The position numbers and the translations under genes are program-made. Shown piece after piece: positions 22,561 to 33,103 of a stretch of DNA of 64,000 nucleotides. A model generated the notes under the pieces. The model was not told where the DNA came from and did no database searches. It saw only the letters and a list, made by a program, of their open reading frames with translations. Within the stretch, counting starts at the first letter, position 1. Every line of letters begins with the position of its first letter. The stretch is from Laccaria trichodermophora (lineage: Eukaryota > Basidiomycota > Agaricomycetes > Agaricales > Hydnangiaceae): NCBI GenBank assembly GCA_018417955.1, contig JACTVC010000006.1, forward strand, positions 806,001 through 870,000. The letters are read 5' to 3'.

Positions 22561-24132
22561 GTTAGCCTCCTTAAGGACAACTCTGTGTCTCTCCTTGTTT
22601 ATTCTAACATCTTTTTTCAGCTTAGATCACCCTTTTAAACCGGCAACACGTGTTGTCGAGACGACTGTGGGTGGTTCACATCTCGTTCCTCCGCGCCCCA
22701 CACGTCGTCATAATTTCTGTAATCCTTTCAAGCCTCGCACCATCACATCCTCTTCTTCACACGTATCTGCTCCTGCACCGCATTCTCTTCACGTTACAAC
22801 TACTCCACTACCACCATCACCAACATCTACTGACCACCTTACTCCTGATACATTATCTTCAACATCCCGGCACATTCAGCCCCGGAAACCTCATGCAGGA
22901 CGGGAAATCTCTCAAAACTCTCTACGTCCCCACGTCGCTGCTGCAGATCGCTTATTTGTTTGGGATACACCCCACGCTGCTCGTCACCGACAACACCTCC
23001 TTGCTTCTCTTCCCCCACACTTGGTTAACAGTGCCATGATGTCCATCCGCGGTGCATATGCACCTAACACAAAGTCCACGTATGCTGCCGGCACTCTTCG
23101 CTTCACCCAGTTTTGTGACAGGTGGGATATCAATGAAGAAGCGCGAATGCCGGCCTCTTATCCTCTGCTTTGCGCCTTCATTGGGGAGTATAAAGGCAGA
23201 CAAGCTGGGAACACTATACGTTCTTGGCTTTCCGGCATCCGTGCATGGCATGTCGTCAATCATGCTCCTTGGTATGGAGATGATGAATGGGTTCACCTTG
23301 CCCGGGTGTCTGCGAACAAAGAAGGGACAAAGCATAAACGTCCTCTTCGCGCACCTGTCTCTATTGAGCACCTGTTGGCTCTTCGCCGTGCTCTCCATCT
23401 CTCCACTCCTTTCCATGCAGCGCTTTGGGCCCTCGCTCTGTGCACATTTTTTGGCTGTCGACGGCTAGGCGAGCTGGCTGTTACCACCGCTGCTGCCTTT
23501 GATGAGACGTATCATGTACTTCGCTCCGTTATGTATGCTATTTTCTTATTTCTTGGTATCTCCTGCTTATATTCTGTAGGATTACTTTCCGGACATTGCG
23601 GGATGGCTCCTCCTCTGCAAGCTTCCACATCCCTTGGACTAAGACTACGAAGGAACTCGGCGCCTCTGTGATTCTAACTGCACGGAATGATGTCCTGTGC
23701 CCTGTCACCGCCTTGAAGAATCATCTTGCTGTTAATGCGTCCGTTGACCACTCCGCTCCTCTTTTCGCATATGCGACCGCTTCCTCTCAATCAAATTTTC
23801 TCCTCAAAAATGAATTTCTCAATTTTTGCAATCACATTTGGTCATCTGCCATGCTCGCCCATGTTCTGGGCCATAGCTTTCGTATTGGCGGTGCCGTCGA
23901 ACTTCTTCTTGCCGGCGTATCTCCAGAAATTGTGGCTGCAACAGGAGGCTGGACTTCTCTAGCCTTCCTGCTCTACTGGCGCCGCATGGAGGAGATTCTT
24001 CCGATGAGTACATCAAAAGCATACAACAAGTCCCATCTGGACTCGTTGGCCGCAATCTTCGAACAGTTTCGTATTAACAATAAAATCCCTCCGGCACTTA
24101 TTGTTGCCTCTGATGGGAACCTCTCCTTGTGA
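22553..24132 (+). CDS. Tyrosine recombinase of the DIRS-like element, one intron
   Basis: Starts at ATG 22,553, overlapping the RT stop by 8 nt, and is spliced once (intron 23,533-23,579, GTATGC...TGTAG, joining RSVM to ITFRTLRDG). A Pro/Ser/Thr-rich N-terminal ~150 residues precedes a SAM-like core-binding domain (SIRGAYAPNTKSTYAAGTLR) and the catalytic domain. Catalytic residues visible: first Arg in FGCRRLGEL, HxxR in LGHSFRIGGA, and the nucleophile Tyr candidate in LAFLLYWRR. The protein inserts the circular cDNA in DIRS elements. The internal ATG at 23,037 is an alternative start that would keep only the two folded domains. Confidence 0.85.
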
Positions 24133-24543
24133 TTGTTCGTCTATGATCATCTAACTTGTATTTATATCAATTCATAATGTCCTTTCTGAGCTCAATTATC
24201 ATACTTATTTATCTATCCGGTATCTGTATTTCAATCTATAAAATTTCTCCCAGAGTGCTGCTCGATTGGGTAGTTCCTCTGTGCTGAACCAACTTGCTTG
24301 TTGTGAGCTTACACTCTGGTTGGTATAGCTAGTTGTTTTGCACACAATCGAGCTTTCAGACGCTCAGGTCTTGCCCATCTTCTTGGATCTCATTTATTAT
24401 CATTTAAGATCTGACTTGAGCAAGTAGGGCAAGTCCTAAGCACAAACAAGTTATCTGTGTCTACGGATTTCTTGCATTTAAATATTCACTATATTTAAAT
24501 ACTTCCTCCTTCCTACATTTCACAGGGCGCTAGAGTTATCTCA
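24133..24543 (+). other. 3' non-coding region of the DIRS-like element
   Basis: Contains two imperfect inverted repeats: GCTCGATT near 24,261 with AATCGAGC near 24,347, and GGTCTTGCCCATCTT near 24,368 with its reverse AAGTAGGGCAAGTCC near 24,424. These may be structural signals for replication; this is inference. Confidence 0.5.
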
Positions 24544-24608
24544 TCCAACCACAGGACTGCTGGTGATTGGTTGGTGAGCAAAATAAGGAAAGAACCCTCC
24601 AAGCATCT
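24544..24608 (+). repeat. Right 65 bp direct repeat of DIRS-like element
   Basis: Identical to 18,660-18,724. It is followed by ATAGGATAGC, which differs from the sequence after the left copy. Confidence 0.9.
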
Positions 24609-24685
24609 ATAGGATAGCAAGAGTGTAAAATACAGAAAAATACACAACGTTCTTTACTTCGTAACTTCGCTCGGTTGTATCCACC

Positions 24686-26580
24686 TCATGCATTCCCAGA
24701 ACAAACCGCCTCAACCCACTCGACATCGCTCCTGACAGTGGTCAAGTTCTCGTGTCCCGTCTCCGTGATCACCACAACATCCTCAATTCTTACACCTCCA
24801 ACACTCTCGTATCTCTTGAGGACCTCATGATCGATGTGCTTAGAGTCGCGCACGGCAGCTAGCAGATGCGGAGAGAAATAAATCCCCGGCTCCACCGTCT
24901 ATATCACAAAAAAAATTGACAGTTAAGAAACTACACTTCTCTGGCTGGCAAAATCACACTCACCACGACCATGCCAGCCTCTAGCGGAAGCCTCAGTCGT
25001 AGGTAGGTGTAAAAGCTCTCGTGCCCAAAGACGGCGTGCGAAATAGTCTTGTTGACGACCGGTTTGCTAGCGCTTGGAACATCGTGCACGTCCAAGCCGA
25101 GTGAGTGGCCGACTCCGTGCGGGAAGAAGGCGGAACTGACGCCTGAGGCGAGGATAGCCTCTTCGGAGTTCCACGACCCCGATCCAGGGGATGAAGGGCT
25201 CTTGAAGATCCCAAGGGCCTGGAAGCCTTGGACGAGGGTCTGGTGGCAGATTAGCTGGATGGCGTCCCAGTGAAGCTTGGGTTTGAGAGCTTCGAAGGAG
25301 AGCTACACGGAATTGGGCGTTAGTTAAACGTGGGGCTGTGGGAAAGGAAGGAAAACGTACCTTTTGCATTTTCAGAACCACCTCGTAAATTGCGCGGGCT
25401 TCTGGCGTGAACTTGCCGCTGTTCCCAACTGGCATCGTACGCGTAATGTCAGAGGCGTAACAATTCCATTCGCAGCCAGCGTCGATGAGCAAAACTTGCG
25501 GATCAAGCTCCTTGGCGCTACCTTGACGCAGCACATTACTGTTGTGGTGATCGTGAGGTTTCACGGGCCCCCATGAGAACTCACGGTCGTTGCAACAGTA
25601 GTGCAACGTCGATGCTCTTGTGGCAGCGGCTACGATTGGGGGATAGGCTTGGTGGATAGATCTGTGAGGACGTATCAGGCACCATGAAGCCGACACATTT
25701 ATATGATATTGAGCTCACCCTTCTCTCCTGCACGAAGCCACAAATATAGCTTCTGCCTCGGCTTCTTTCTCTATGAGCCATTCCCCAGGGAGCAACGGTC
25801 TGTCGACGCCAGGGCCAGGGCCAGCTTGGAGCTTGCCCTTGACAGCCTGTCCAAGCACACGCATGACGACTTCGTGTGCACGGCTACTGATCTCATTAGC
25901 CTTTCTAATTTCCGCAATCTCATCTTGGTCCTTTGTCAAACGGGCGTGGTGGAGAGCTGACAGGAGATAGGCATCGGTTACCGCTCCACCTTCAGTAGCC
26001 AAGATGGGCTGTGTGAATTCTTCTGAGAGTGCAGGAAACAGCGGGGATGCCTTAGGAAGGGTGTGGAATAAAGATCCTGGGAATGATTCTAGTAGGGAGG
26101 CTATCGCTTCTGGGAGTTGCTCAGGATGGGCAACGCGAGAAACATCGTGCTTTTCACTTGCTTCCTCAAGAGACGGGGGTGGGATGGACCACATGATGTC
26201 TGCAAGCTGTGCTTTTGGAATGAAGAGCTCGATGGAGGGTGTCGAAGCTCCGGGTTGGTAAACCGCTAGAAGGAGAGAAGATGGCACGGAGCATCCAGAG
26301 AGATAATAGAAGTTGGATTCTTGACGGAAAATGAGCTCGCGGTCGGTATCATGGCGGTATCCTACTACATCTCCAGAGAGAAGAATTATTTGAGGCTGGT
26401 TGAACTCGTCCTCAGGAAGCAAATTCGAAAGATAAAGTCATGGTACGGACCTTGGATTGCTCGGCTGCGGGTAAGAGTTTGAGCAAGTTCTCAAAAGTTT
26501 TGACAACATGTTGGCGAGCTACAAAAAGGGATTGTAAGTAGGAGGGAGTACCGTATAATCAACGAACCTGGATAAACCAT
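24686..26580 (-). CDS. Xaa-Pro dipeptidase (prolidase), peptidase family M24B
   Basis: Cleaves dipeptides with a C-terminal proline or hydroxyproline; expected to be a cytosolic dimetal enzyme. The start ATG at 26,578-26,580 gives a short first exon (MVYP), followed by the creatinase-N-like domain (LSGDVVGYRHDTDRELIFRQ, FYYLSG) and the pita-bread catalytic domain. All five metal ligands are visible: Asp in LLIDAGCEWNCYASDITRT (two), His in FFPHGVGHSLGLDVHD, Glu in TVEPGIYF and Glu in VRIEDVVVITE. At least five introns of about 40-60 nt are needed. Total length about 500 residues, normal for eukaryotic prolidase. It is transcribed away from the BuGZ homologue, with 114 bp between start codons. 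First-exon boundaries are less certain than the rest. Confidence 0.9.
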
Positions 26581-26694
26581 TGGACGAGTCCACTTGTGCG
26601 TCGACTTGGATTTTGCAGCTACGTATTATGTAATAGAGTCAACGAAATATTCTCACTCAGCTCTCCTCGCCTTGACTCCTCATCACCGTCGACA
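26581..26694. promoter_or_regulatory. Divergent promoter shared by prolidase and BuGZ homologue
   Basis: Only 114 bp separate the two start codons. No TATA box is obvious. The two genes must share or overlap their promoter elements. Confidence 0.6.
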
Positions 26695-28226
26695 ATGGCA
26701 AAGAAAAAGAACAAGCAGGTACGCTTTACAAACCATTCAATACTAGCTACCTTTTCTGATGTTTCCGTAGATCATCCGACCTTGGTGCTGGTATTGTGAG
26801 CGGGAGTTTGAGGATGAGAAAGGTGTGTCGTCGCACCGCATCTCCGACGCTTTTCTAAACGTTTGCTAGTCCTAATGCAACACCAGAAGGCCAAACATTT
26901 CAAATGCGGCATGTGTCCCCGTAGGCTCAACACAGCTGGAGGCTTGGCAGTTCATATCCAACAGGTTCACAAACTCGAACCAGAAAAGTCAACTTGCCTC
27001 TCTGCCGGCTTGAATAAATACTAATGATTTTTTTTTTAGTCTTCCCCGTATCGAGAACGCACTACCTGGCCGCGACGGCTACGAAGTCGAGATCTTCGGA
27101 ATGGTCGGCATTCCCGCACCCGATGTGGCAGATTACAAGCGTCGCAAAGAAATCGAACTCGGGCTGTCAGCCGGCTCCATCTCCCAGCCCCCGCCTAAGC
27201 GGGCCAAGATTGAGAACAGGCCCCTCTCGGAATCGGAGCTCAAAGCTCAGTTGGAGGCGCACAAAGCCTTAATGGGTAATTCACAAGGTGCAGAATCGTC
27301 GGCTGCAGCATCAACAAGCGATGCGAGCATAGGAGCGGTATACGGTGCTGCACCGCAGGCGTATGCTACCCCTCCCCCTCCGATGAGTGGTGGGCCCCCA
27401 CCCCCAGGCTTCTTTGGTGCTCCACCCCCTGGCTTCCCATCAGGCGGCCCACCACCCTTCCCGCCCCCATTCATGGCGGGCTTCCCGCCTGGGTACGTTC
27501 TCCTTCATTCCCCTACTCTCTAATTGAACACACCTGTTTCCCAATTTAGCCCACCTCCCCCAGGATTCCCTATGCCACCTGGCTTTCCCCCGGGCGGCCC
27601 CGCCCCACCCTTCCCCCCAGCTGGTGCTCTCCCCCAGTTCCCGCCGCCCCCCTTCATCCCAGGTGCGAGCGCCACTCCACCCATCCTCCCTTTACCGCCT
27701 CGCGGGCTGCCTCCACCACAGTTCATACCTGCCCAACAGCAGCCGACACCGACTTCGACCCCTCAGCCACCTGTTGCCCCTCCCCCTGGTGGGCCACTTG
27801 CTCCTTCTGCTGGTGGGCCACTTCCTTCTGCAGGTGGACCTACCCCTTCCGAAAGTCAAGGTCCAACGACGGAAGTTCGACCTGCGGATCCCCGTCAGGG
27901 AACAAGTCAACTTATTCATCCTCCGAGACAGCTAACGCTGCCTAACCCGGCGCTTGCGCAGGTTAATCCAGAGTTCAAGAAACCGACCGTACTCAAGTGG
28001 TTGGATCCAAATTTCTCACCTGTGAGTGGTTGTTTTGGCTTCGTTTCCTCTCCCCCTTCTGCTTCATCTGAAGACTGACCTTACTTAATTTGTAGGAGGA
28101 ACAACGCTCAATCCACCCTACGTACTTTAACTTCGTCGCCATCAGCAGTTCCGAAGAGTCGAAGGGTAAGAGTTTGAAGAGGGCTAGAGCTGAGGATTTC
28201 TTGTAGGTCTCTCCATGTCTGGGTGA
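26695..28226 (+). CDS. BuGZ/ZNF207-type C2H2 zinc finger protein
   Basis: The N-terminus MAKKKNKQ, then [16 protein letters not shown] and [34 protein letters not shown] and LPGRDG, matches the paired C2H2 fingers of the BuGZ/ZNF207 family, which bind Bub3 and help spindle assembly in animals. Exons join cleanly (introns start at GTACGC after KKKNKQ, GTGTGT, GTCAAC and GTACGT). The middle is a Pro/Gly-rich low-complexity region with repeated PPPGF motifs (27,370-27,700), typical of the family and known in animals to drive condensation. The C-terminus contains [15 protein letters not shown], with a double Glu that may be a GLEBS Bub3-binding motif; that last point is inference. The last exon gives a stop at 28,224-28,226. 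Confidence 0.85.
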
Positions 28227-29108
28227 GATCATCGGCGACGTTGAAGGTATGTTTTCCTTTCGCTTTTAGAAATTACACTCCAGCTTACCGTTGTTTAGGG
28301 CTGATGAAGACGGCATTGCGCCCTTGTGACTCTCACCAGTCCGTCCCACCCATCCATCCCACTCCCTGCCGTTGTGTGCTCGTCGTGTTATGCTTATCGC
28401 TGCTTCCTTCCTCTTTGTCCAAGTTTCTCCTTTCCTTCCAAAATAATCCACCAACATTCACTTTTAGCTGAAACTCGAAAAAAAATCGTAGACACTAAAC
28501 TCTGAACGGAAGAGTCAGGACAGCAGGTAGGTTACCCGTCTGTCCGACAGTACCATGTTTACGTATGTACCCCCCCCTCTTTTTAAAATTCCATCCATTG
28601 TGTACGGTTGGTGGTCCTTTATACAACGTCTGCAAGTATGATGCTGATTAGATAGTTCACTGACGAGACTGACTGGTTGATTGCGCGCGTTGGGGGATAT
28701 CTCGTGATGAACTCTGAGTAAATGTGATGCTAGGATACATGTGGTGTTCTCTGCCTTGCAAGTTGGAGAGGGCAGCATGGCAACTGGGTGTAGAACCTGG
28801 TGAGCGAAATAATAATGTTGTTCCAGGTGCTCAATGTACTGTACGTCGCCGTTGTAGCCTCGCTAGCTCAACTTTCACAGCTGTCTAACGACTGTATTTG
28901 AATTCGATTTCTATTAATTATAGTGCTTCCTCTCTCTCAGCTCAAGTTCTGAAAGACGTAAGTCGATGAGAAAAAATAGGACCTCGGTGAGCTGACAAAG
29001 GCCCAAAACGCGTCAGCTGCCAAGGGTCACAGCAAGGTCACAGGCCGGAAAATGGGCTCAGCGCGCAACGCCCAGACTTGAGCTTGAACCACGACCAACA
29101 TTGGCAAG
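28227..29108. other. Intergenic, nothing recognised
   Basis: About 880 bp between the BuGZ homologue and the DAO oxidoreductase. Only short shadow-like frames; no repeat or RNA gene recognised. Confidence 0.4.
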
Positions 29109-30921
29109 ATGATGCTAGGCTTGCATCACCTCATTCCAGCATTTCTATTACCCACAGGATTTTTTCCGCCTGAACAAGTTGTTTTCGAAACACAACGCTT
29201 GAACAACACTGGACTACCAGTTCCCAATCCTACACACTCATTCTGGATAGATAGTCCCCACGCGAATCCTCTTGCCAAGGAGGGCAGCTCTGGCCCGTTA
29301 ACCAGAGACTCGGATGTCTGTATAATTGGGGCTGGTATCACTGGTGTCAGCTCTGCGTATCACTTGGCTCGGAATCTAGGGACAGGCAAAATGGTTGTGA
29401 TTTTAGAGGCGAGAGATTTCTGTGAAGTATCTCAAAACATCTGCGTTGAAATTCTGGGCTGACTTGAAGCGGTAGGTTCAGGAGCGACAGGTCTGCTACC
29501 GTTTTCTTCGCGGCGAGAGTCTGATTTATATTTTCTGGGGCAGGGAGGAATGGCGGTCATCTGACGCCCCCCGTATTCATTGGATTTTATGACCGACAGC
29601 AAAAGTACGGCACGGAAGAAGCAAAAAAGTCCTACGCACTGGAAAACTACGTCTCCTCGCAGCTCCTGAAAATCATAAAGCAAGAAGGGTGGGATGAAGA
29701 TTTAGACTTGGTGGAGGGAGGGCGTATAACAATGTTCATGACAGAAGATGAGGAGCAGAAGGCGAGGAGGGACTGGGAAACCGCAAGGACGGCTGGGCTG
29801 GAGAGGGTTGATGAAGTTAGATGGCTGGAAAGAGAGAAAATGCAGGCGGTCAGCAATAGTACTTTCTTTCTTATTCCTATTCGCTAACTTTCAGATAACC
29901 GCTAGAAACATGGAACCTCGTTTCCCGGCACTTTTTTTCAAAGTCATAATCTATGGCCGCTCAAACTTGTTTCGAAGCTATATTCTTTAGCCAAATCTCA
30001 AGGCCTGAACTCGGGCATCGATATCAGGTTGCATACCAGGACCCCAGTGACCTCAATCTCGCACATCAATAATTCAACATCCTCATCTGCGAGAAGATGG
30101 TCCTTGGCGACTCCACGAGGCCAAGTAAACTGTAGCTACGTCATACATGCCACGAACGCGTACGCCAGCTTCTTGCTGCCTCAATTGCGGGGAGAGGTGG
30201 TGCCGACGCGTGGGCAGGTGATAGCGATACGCCCGAATTTGGGAGCCCAGGTTGGTAGGAGCTCATGGCAAGGAAACGGAGGTTTTGAGTATTGGTTCCC
30301 TCGATACGCGCGGGAAGAGGAGCGGCCATTGGTGATTCTTGGAGGAGCCAGGGATGCGGCACCACGATTTGAGAAGGATGAGACCGACGATTCGATTTTA
30401 AATGTTAAAGTCGGGAAGGCTTTGAGAGGGTTTTTACCCCCACTGTTTCCGGGGATGTATGACCCCAATCAAGAAGTCGAGTGGGAATGGGTGGGTGTTC
30501 TGAGTTGTAAATTCGGGGTGAAAGTTTAACTAGTTTCGTTTATTAGACGGGAATCATGGGATATACAAAGTCAAGCGCACCATTTGTGAATGGCTTTGCG
30601 TGGTTTCTTGCGATGATTTTGCTTTGCTGATGTTATCAATGCCAGGTTGGCCCAGTTACCGACGGCATTACGAGCACAAGGGTGGAAGAGTACGAAGGTC
30701 AATACATTGCTGCTGGGTATACTGGGCACGGTATGCCCCGTGCATATGCATGGTGCGTTTCCTGCACTCCAGAAACTCATCTAAATCTGATTTTTATCAA
30801 TTGCAGTGCGGAAGTAGTGGCTAGTATGATTACCGCTGATCTCACAGGAAGAGGTAACGAATGGACGGCACCTGCATGGCTCCCTCGACATTACTTGATG
30901 GCACATAACTCAAGTGCATAA
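29109..30921 (+). CDS. FAD-dependent oxidoreductase, DAO family
   Basis: Probably oxidises an amine or amino acid using FAD; the substrate cannot be told. The Rossmann motif is DVCIIGAGITGVSSAYHLAR (~residue 75), followed by the diagnostic CSGATGRNGGHLTPP, which is formed only when a 15 nt micro-exon (29,476-29,490) is spliced between two introns. Further landmarks: HNLWPLKLVSKLYSLAKSQG (after an intron ending GCTAG near 29,908), YVIHATNAYASFLLPQLRG, a conserved GFEYWFPRY, and the C-terminal FAD-binding IAAGYTGHGMPRAYACAEVV. Introns near 30,493-30,546, 30,590-30,642 and 30,752-30,806 restore the frame. The first ~30 residues are hydrophobic (LGLHHLIPAFLLPTGFF) and could be a secretion or organelle signal. 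Confidence 0.85.
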
Positions 30922-31029
30922 CATTGCGTCGTTCGAGTGTTCACGTTCCCATGCCTTTGTTTGTATCCTAGGGGTTGCATTACCATCAATACCCAATTTT
31001 TGCCCAATTTCGATCGTTCAATACGTGTA

Positions 31030-31226
31030 CAGTCATCCACCTGCTAATGATACACCCAAAATGAGAAATTAGCTTCAACAGATTTGAGCACAACCTTTCT
31101 CTAAAAAAACTACATGAAAATCTCAGATAAATTCCCTTCTATTACTGTACCAAATTTCAGAATGTTTGACCCACATTTCACAAAGAAAATTTAAGATTAT
31201 GGGTGTATCATTGAGGGGTGTGACTG
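31030..31226. mobile_element. 197 bp MITE with pogo/Fot-type ends and TA target
   Basis: Begins CAGTCATCCACCTGCTAATG and ends with an imperfect reverse complement finishing GGGTGTGACTG, with TA immediately outside both ends. CAGT termini and TA duplication are typical of Tc1/mariner-pogo elements. The interior is AT-rich and non-coding. Confidence 0.75.
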
Positions 31227-31302
31227 TATTTGGCTATTTCCGAAAAACAGTCCATTTTGTATGCTCCACAGCTTTGCCAATTCTGCCTCACTTGCATCCA
31301 AA

Positions 31303-31358
31303 TCAAGGGGCGAACAACCGAGCATCCGGTGAAATCAACCGTACCCATGACCCCCGTG
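31303..31358 (+). repeat. Left 56 bp terminal inverted repeat
   Basis: Matches the reverse complement of 32,252-32,307 with one mismatch (CCGTACCC here, CCATACCC in the other copy). Confidence 0.9.
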
Positions 31359-31431
31359 TGAAATATCACATGAGCAGCCCTTGGTCACATTCCGTCACAC
31401 TACTCTTATCAGTACTTGATCAAGCGCGTAG

Positions 31432-32028
31432 TCATTGTAATCTAAGTTCTCCCTCACTCCGTCTCCTCTTTCCTGAAGGTTCTACAACGCTCACCGTAGG
31501 GGCTCTCTCCCTCTTCAGATCTTCCTTTATCTCCTCGATACCATCACTTTCTGGAAGCCTGAACGTATCCCGGTTGTTTAGCGTAGCGGCCACTCCAATC
31601 TTCAGAAAGGATTCTTCCTTTTGCGAGATGAACATGGCGACCATCATCGCCCCTGGAATTTTGGGTAAGATGGTGCTATTTGGATTAAATATTTCCTCCG
31701 GAGAGTGTTCGCCAAGCAGGTGATATGTTGCATTGTATTTCCAGATAGTTCGTGGCTCGCCTGATATTTCCATGGGTGGGCACAATTGACAGTGGATGGG
31801 AACATTCATGCAGGGACTCGTTTTCGTTGTTTCCTGGGCAGCCTTGTACTGCATCTTTTCATAGTGGTAGGAGCATGTAGAGCTGATGGAAACACCACCT
31901 CCTTTCTTTACGCTAAGTTGGGTTCGACAAGTAGAATCACGACCGCAAAACCCACACGTCATCACGTTTGGAGCACCAGGTAGCTTAATATTCTTTGGGA
32001 CTCTGAGAGGTTGGCGACCTTTGGTCAT
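31432..32028 (-). CDS. Zinc-finger-like protein of a small TIR element (198 aa)
   Basis: A single intact frame of 198 codons beginning MTKGRQPLRVPKNIKLPG. Cysteine pairs occur in MTCGFCGRDSTC (~residue 24) and later CQLCPPMEISGEPRTIWKYN followed by ATYHLLGEH, giving a CX2C...WxYN...HX4H pattern like the BED/C2H2-type fingers found in many mobile-element proteins of mushrooms. The C-terminus is charged with a basic GKRRR motif that could be a nuclear signal. It sits wholly inside the inverted repeats of the element. I cannot name the family; DNA binding is inferred from the finger pattern. It could instead be a captured host gene. Confidence 0.65.
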   Translation of the reverse strand: MTKGRQPLRVPKNIKLPGAPNVMTCGFCGRDSTCRTQLSVKKGGGVSISSTCSYHYEKMQYKAAQETTKTSPCMNVPIHCQLCPPMEISGEPRTIWKYNATYHLLGEHSPEEIFNPNSTILPKIPGAMMVAMFISQKEESFLKIGVAATLNNRDTFRLPESDGIEEIKEDLKRERAPTVSVVEPSGKRRRSEGELRLQ

Positions 32029-32251
32029 TTTGGACTCAGTGTGATAACCGTTGGCAAGTGGGGGGTCAGAAAGGTAAAAAGATATTGTTCTGGAGATACT
32101 CTATACTACTGCAGTCTCTTTTACGTCTACAATGGGTCTACCAAGGGTCCACAGCCGAACGCGCAACAAGCGTGTTGTGGACGCGTTTGTTAGATCAGTG
32201 GCACGCCAAGTTGAGCGTGACAGCCATTTTCGGAAAGCACGTGAAAGTTCT

Positions 32252-32307
32252 CACGGGGGTCATGGGTATGGTTGATTTCACCGGATGCTCGGTTGTTCGC
32301 CCCTTGA
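32252..32307 (-). repeat. Right 56 bp terminal inverted repeat
   Basis: Reverse complement of 31,303-31,358 with one mismatch; ends GTTGTTCGCCCCTTGA and is followed by TCCAAA, the second copy of the target duplication. Confidence 0.9.
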
Positions 32308-32350
32308 TCCAAATTATGTACATTGGTAGATATGAGTTTGTACTACTTAT

Positions 32351-32377
32351 TACTATGTTTGTTCAGGTGTTTGAAAC
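32351..32377 (+). repeat. 27 bp perfect inverted repeat, left copy
   Basis: TACTATGTTTGTTCAGGTGT plus TTGAAAC matches the reverse complement of 32,978-33,004 exactly. About 600 bp lie between the copies. A second partial copy (TTTCAAACACCTGA) begins at 32,961. Confidence 0.85.
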
Positions 32378-32977
32378 TTTTTCAGCGCTGCTCGATTTCT
32401 GACTCACCACTTCATCAAATTCTTTGATTTTTTTTGCAAGTCAATGATATTTTTTCCCTTCTATACGAATATCTATTTTTTTTTGGTATAAATGTGTTGT
32501 GCTCGCTGTCGGAGACGTTCCGGTGCTCAGGGTTCAGAAATATCAGGAGATTGAAACTCGTGTCACACTAGGTAACAACGACTTTAGCTGACAGATGGCG
32601 GGCGAATGTCACGCAAATGTCACGTTTTTCGAGCTGTTTCCAAGCGAAATTTGGTCTTTTGCCCTTCCTGAAAAGAGAACTCTATCTCCCTATCTAGAAA
32701 TTTTTATGTGAACTTAAGCATGCCATTCAAATGCACTTGGAAAGTTTTAGAATAAACAGTCAAGCCGATCTGGAGGGATCTGAGAGAACATTCCGTTACT
32801 TTTGTTTGTCTGGTGTAATGAAAAGAACAAAGTCATGTCCCCAGAGCACAAATCTTTGACTCTCTCTCTAAAATTTTGAGACAATGAATCTCATACATAA
32901 ATACACTTTCTGTGAAAATTCCAAGGCCCCAAGGCCAGTGGAAGGTAAGATAATCCACAGTTTCAAACACCTGATGG

Positions 32978-33004
32978 GTTTCAAACACCTGAACAAACAT
33001 AGTA
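32978..33004 (-). repeat. 27 bp perfect inverted repeat, right copy
   Basis: Exact reverse complement of 32,351-32,377. The 600 bp between the copies contains no plausible gene, so the pair may be the ends of a further small element. Confidence 0.85.
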
Positions 33005-33069
33005 CAACTTGTTTTGTAAAAATCAGTCTGGTATTGAGCGATATATTGGCTAGTCAAAAGTGTATCAAA

Positions 33070-33103
33070 TGGGGGTGGCATATCATTAAGGGGTGGATGA
33101 CTG
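33070..33103 (-). mobile_element. Orphan pogo-type terminus
   Basis: Ends GGGGTGGATGACTG followed by TA; on the minus strand it starts CAGTCATCCACCCCTTAATG, closely matching the left end of the MITE at 31,030. I could not find a good partner end between 32,400 and 33,000. Confidence 0.55.

Larger units (their letters stand above)
18660..24608 (+). mobile_element. DIRS/Ngaro-like tyrosine-recombinase retrotransposon, apparently intact
   Basis: A 5.95 kb element bounded by a 65 bp identical direct repeat (18,660-18,724 and 24,544-24,608). It encodes three consecutive plus-strand products: a gag-like protein with zinc knuckles, an RT-RNase H polyprotein, and a tyrosine recombinase. This order and the lack of an integrase or LTRs define the DIRS superfamily. 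Terminal direct rather than inverted repeats fit the Ngaro/PAT type, in which split direct repeats are used. No stop codon or frameshift was found in any ORF once two introns are allowed for, so the copy may be recent or active. The exact outer ends and the second (B) pair of split repeats were not resolved. Confidence 0.85.
31303..32307. mobile_element. 1 kb TIR element carrying a zinc-finger-like gene
   Basis: The ends are 56 bp inverted repeats (31,303-31,358 and 32,252-32,307) with a single mismatch, beginning TCAAGGGGCGAACAACCGAG. TCCAAA lies directly outside both ends and reads as a 6 bp target duplication. The only gene inside is the 198-codon minus-strand frame at 31,432-32,028. The element is too small to encode a full DDE transposase, so it is either non-autonomous with a captured gene or mobilised by something unrecognised. 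Confidence 0.75.
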
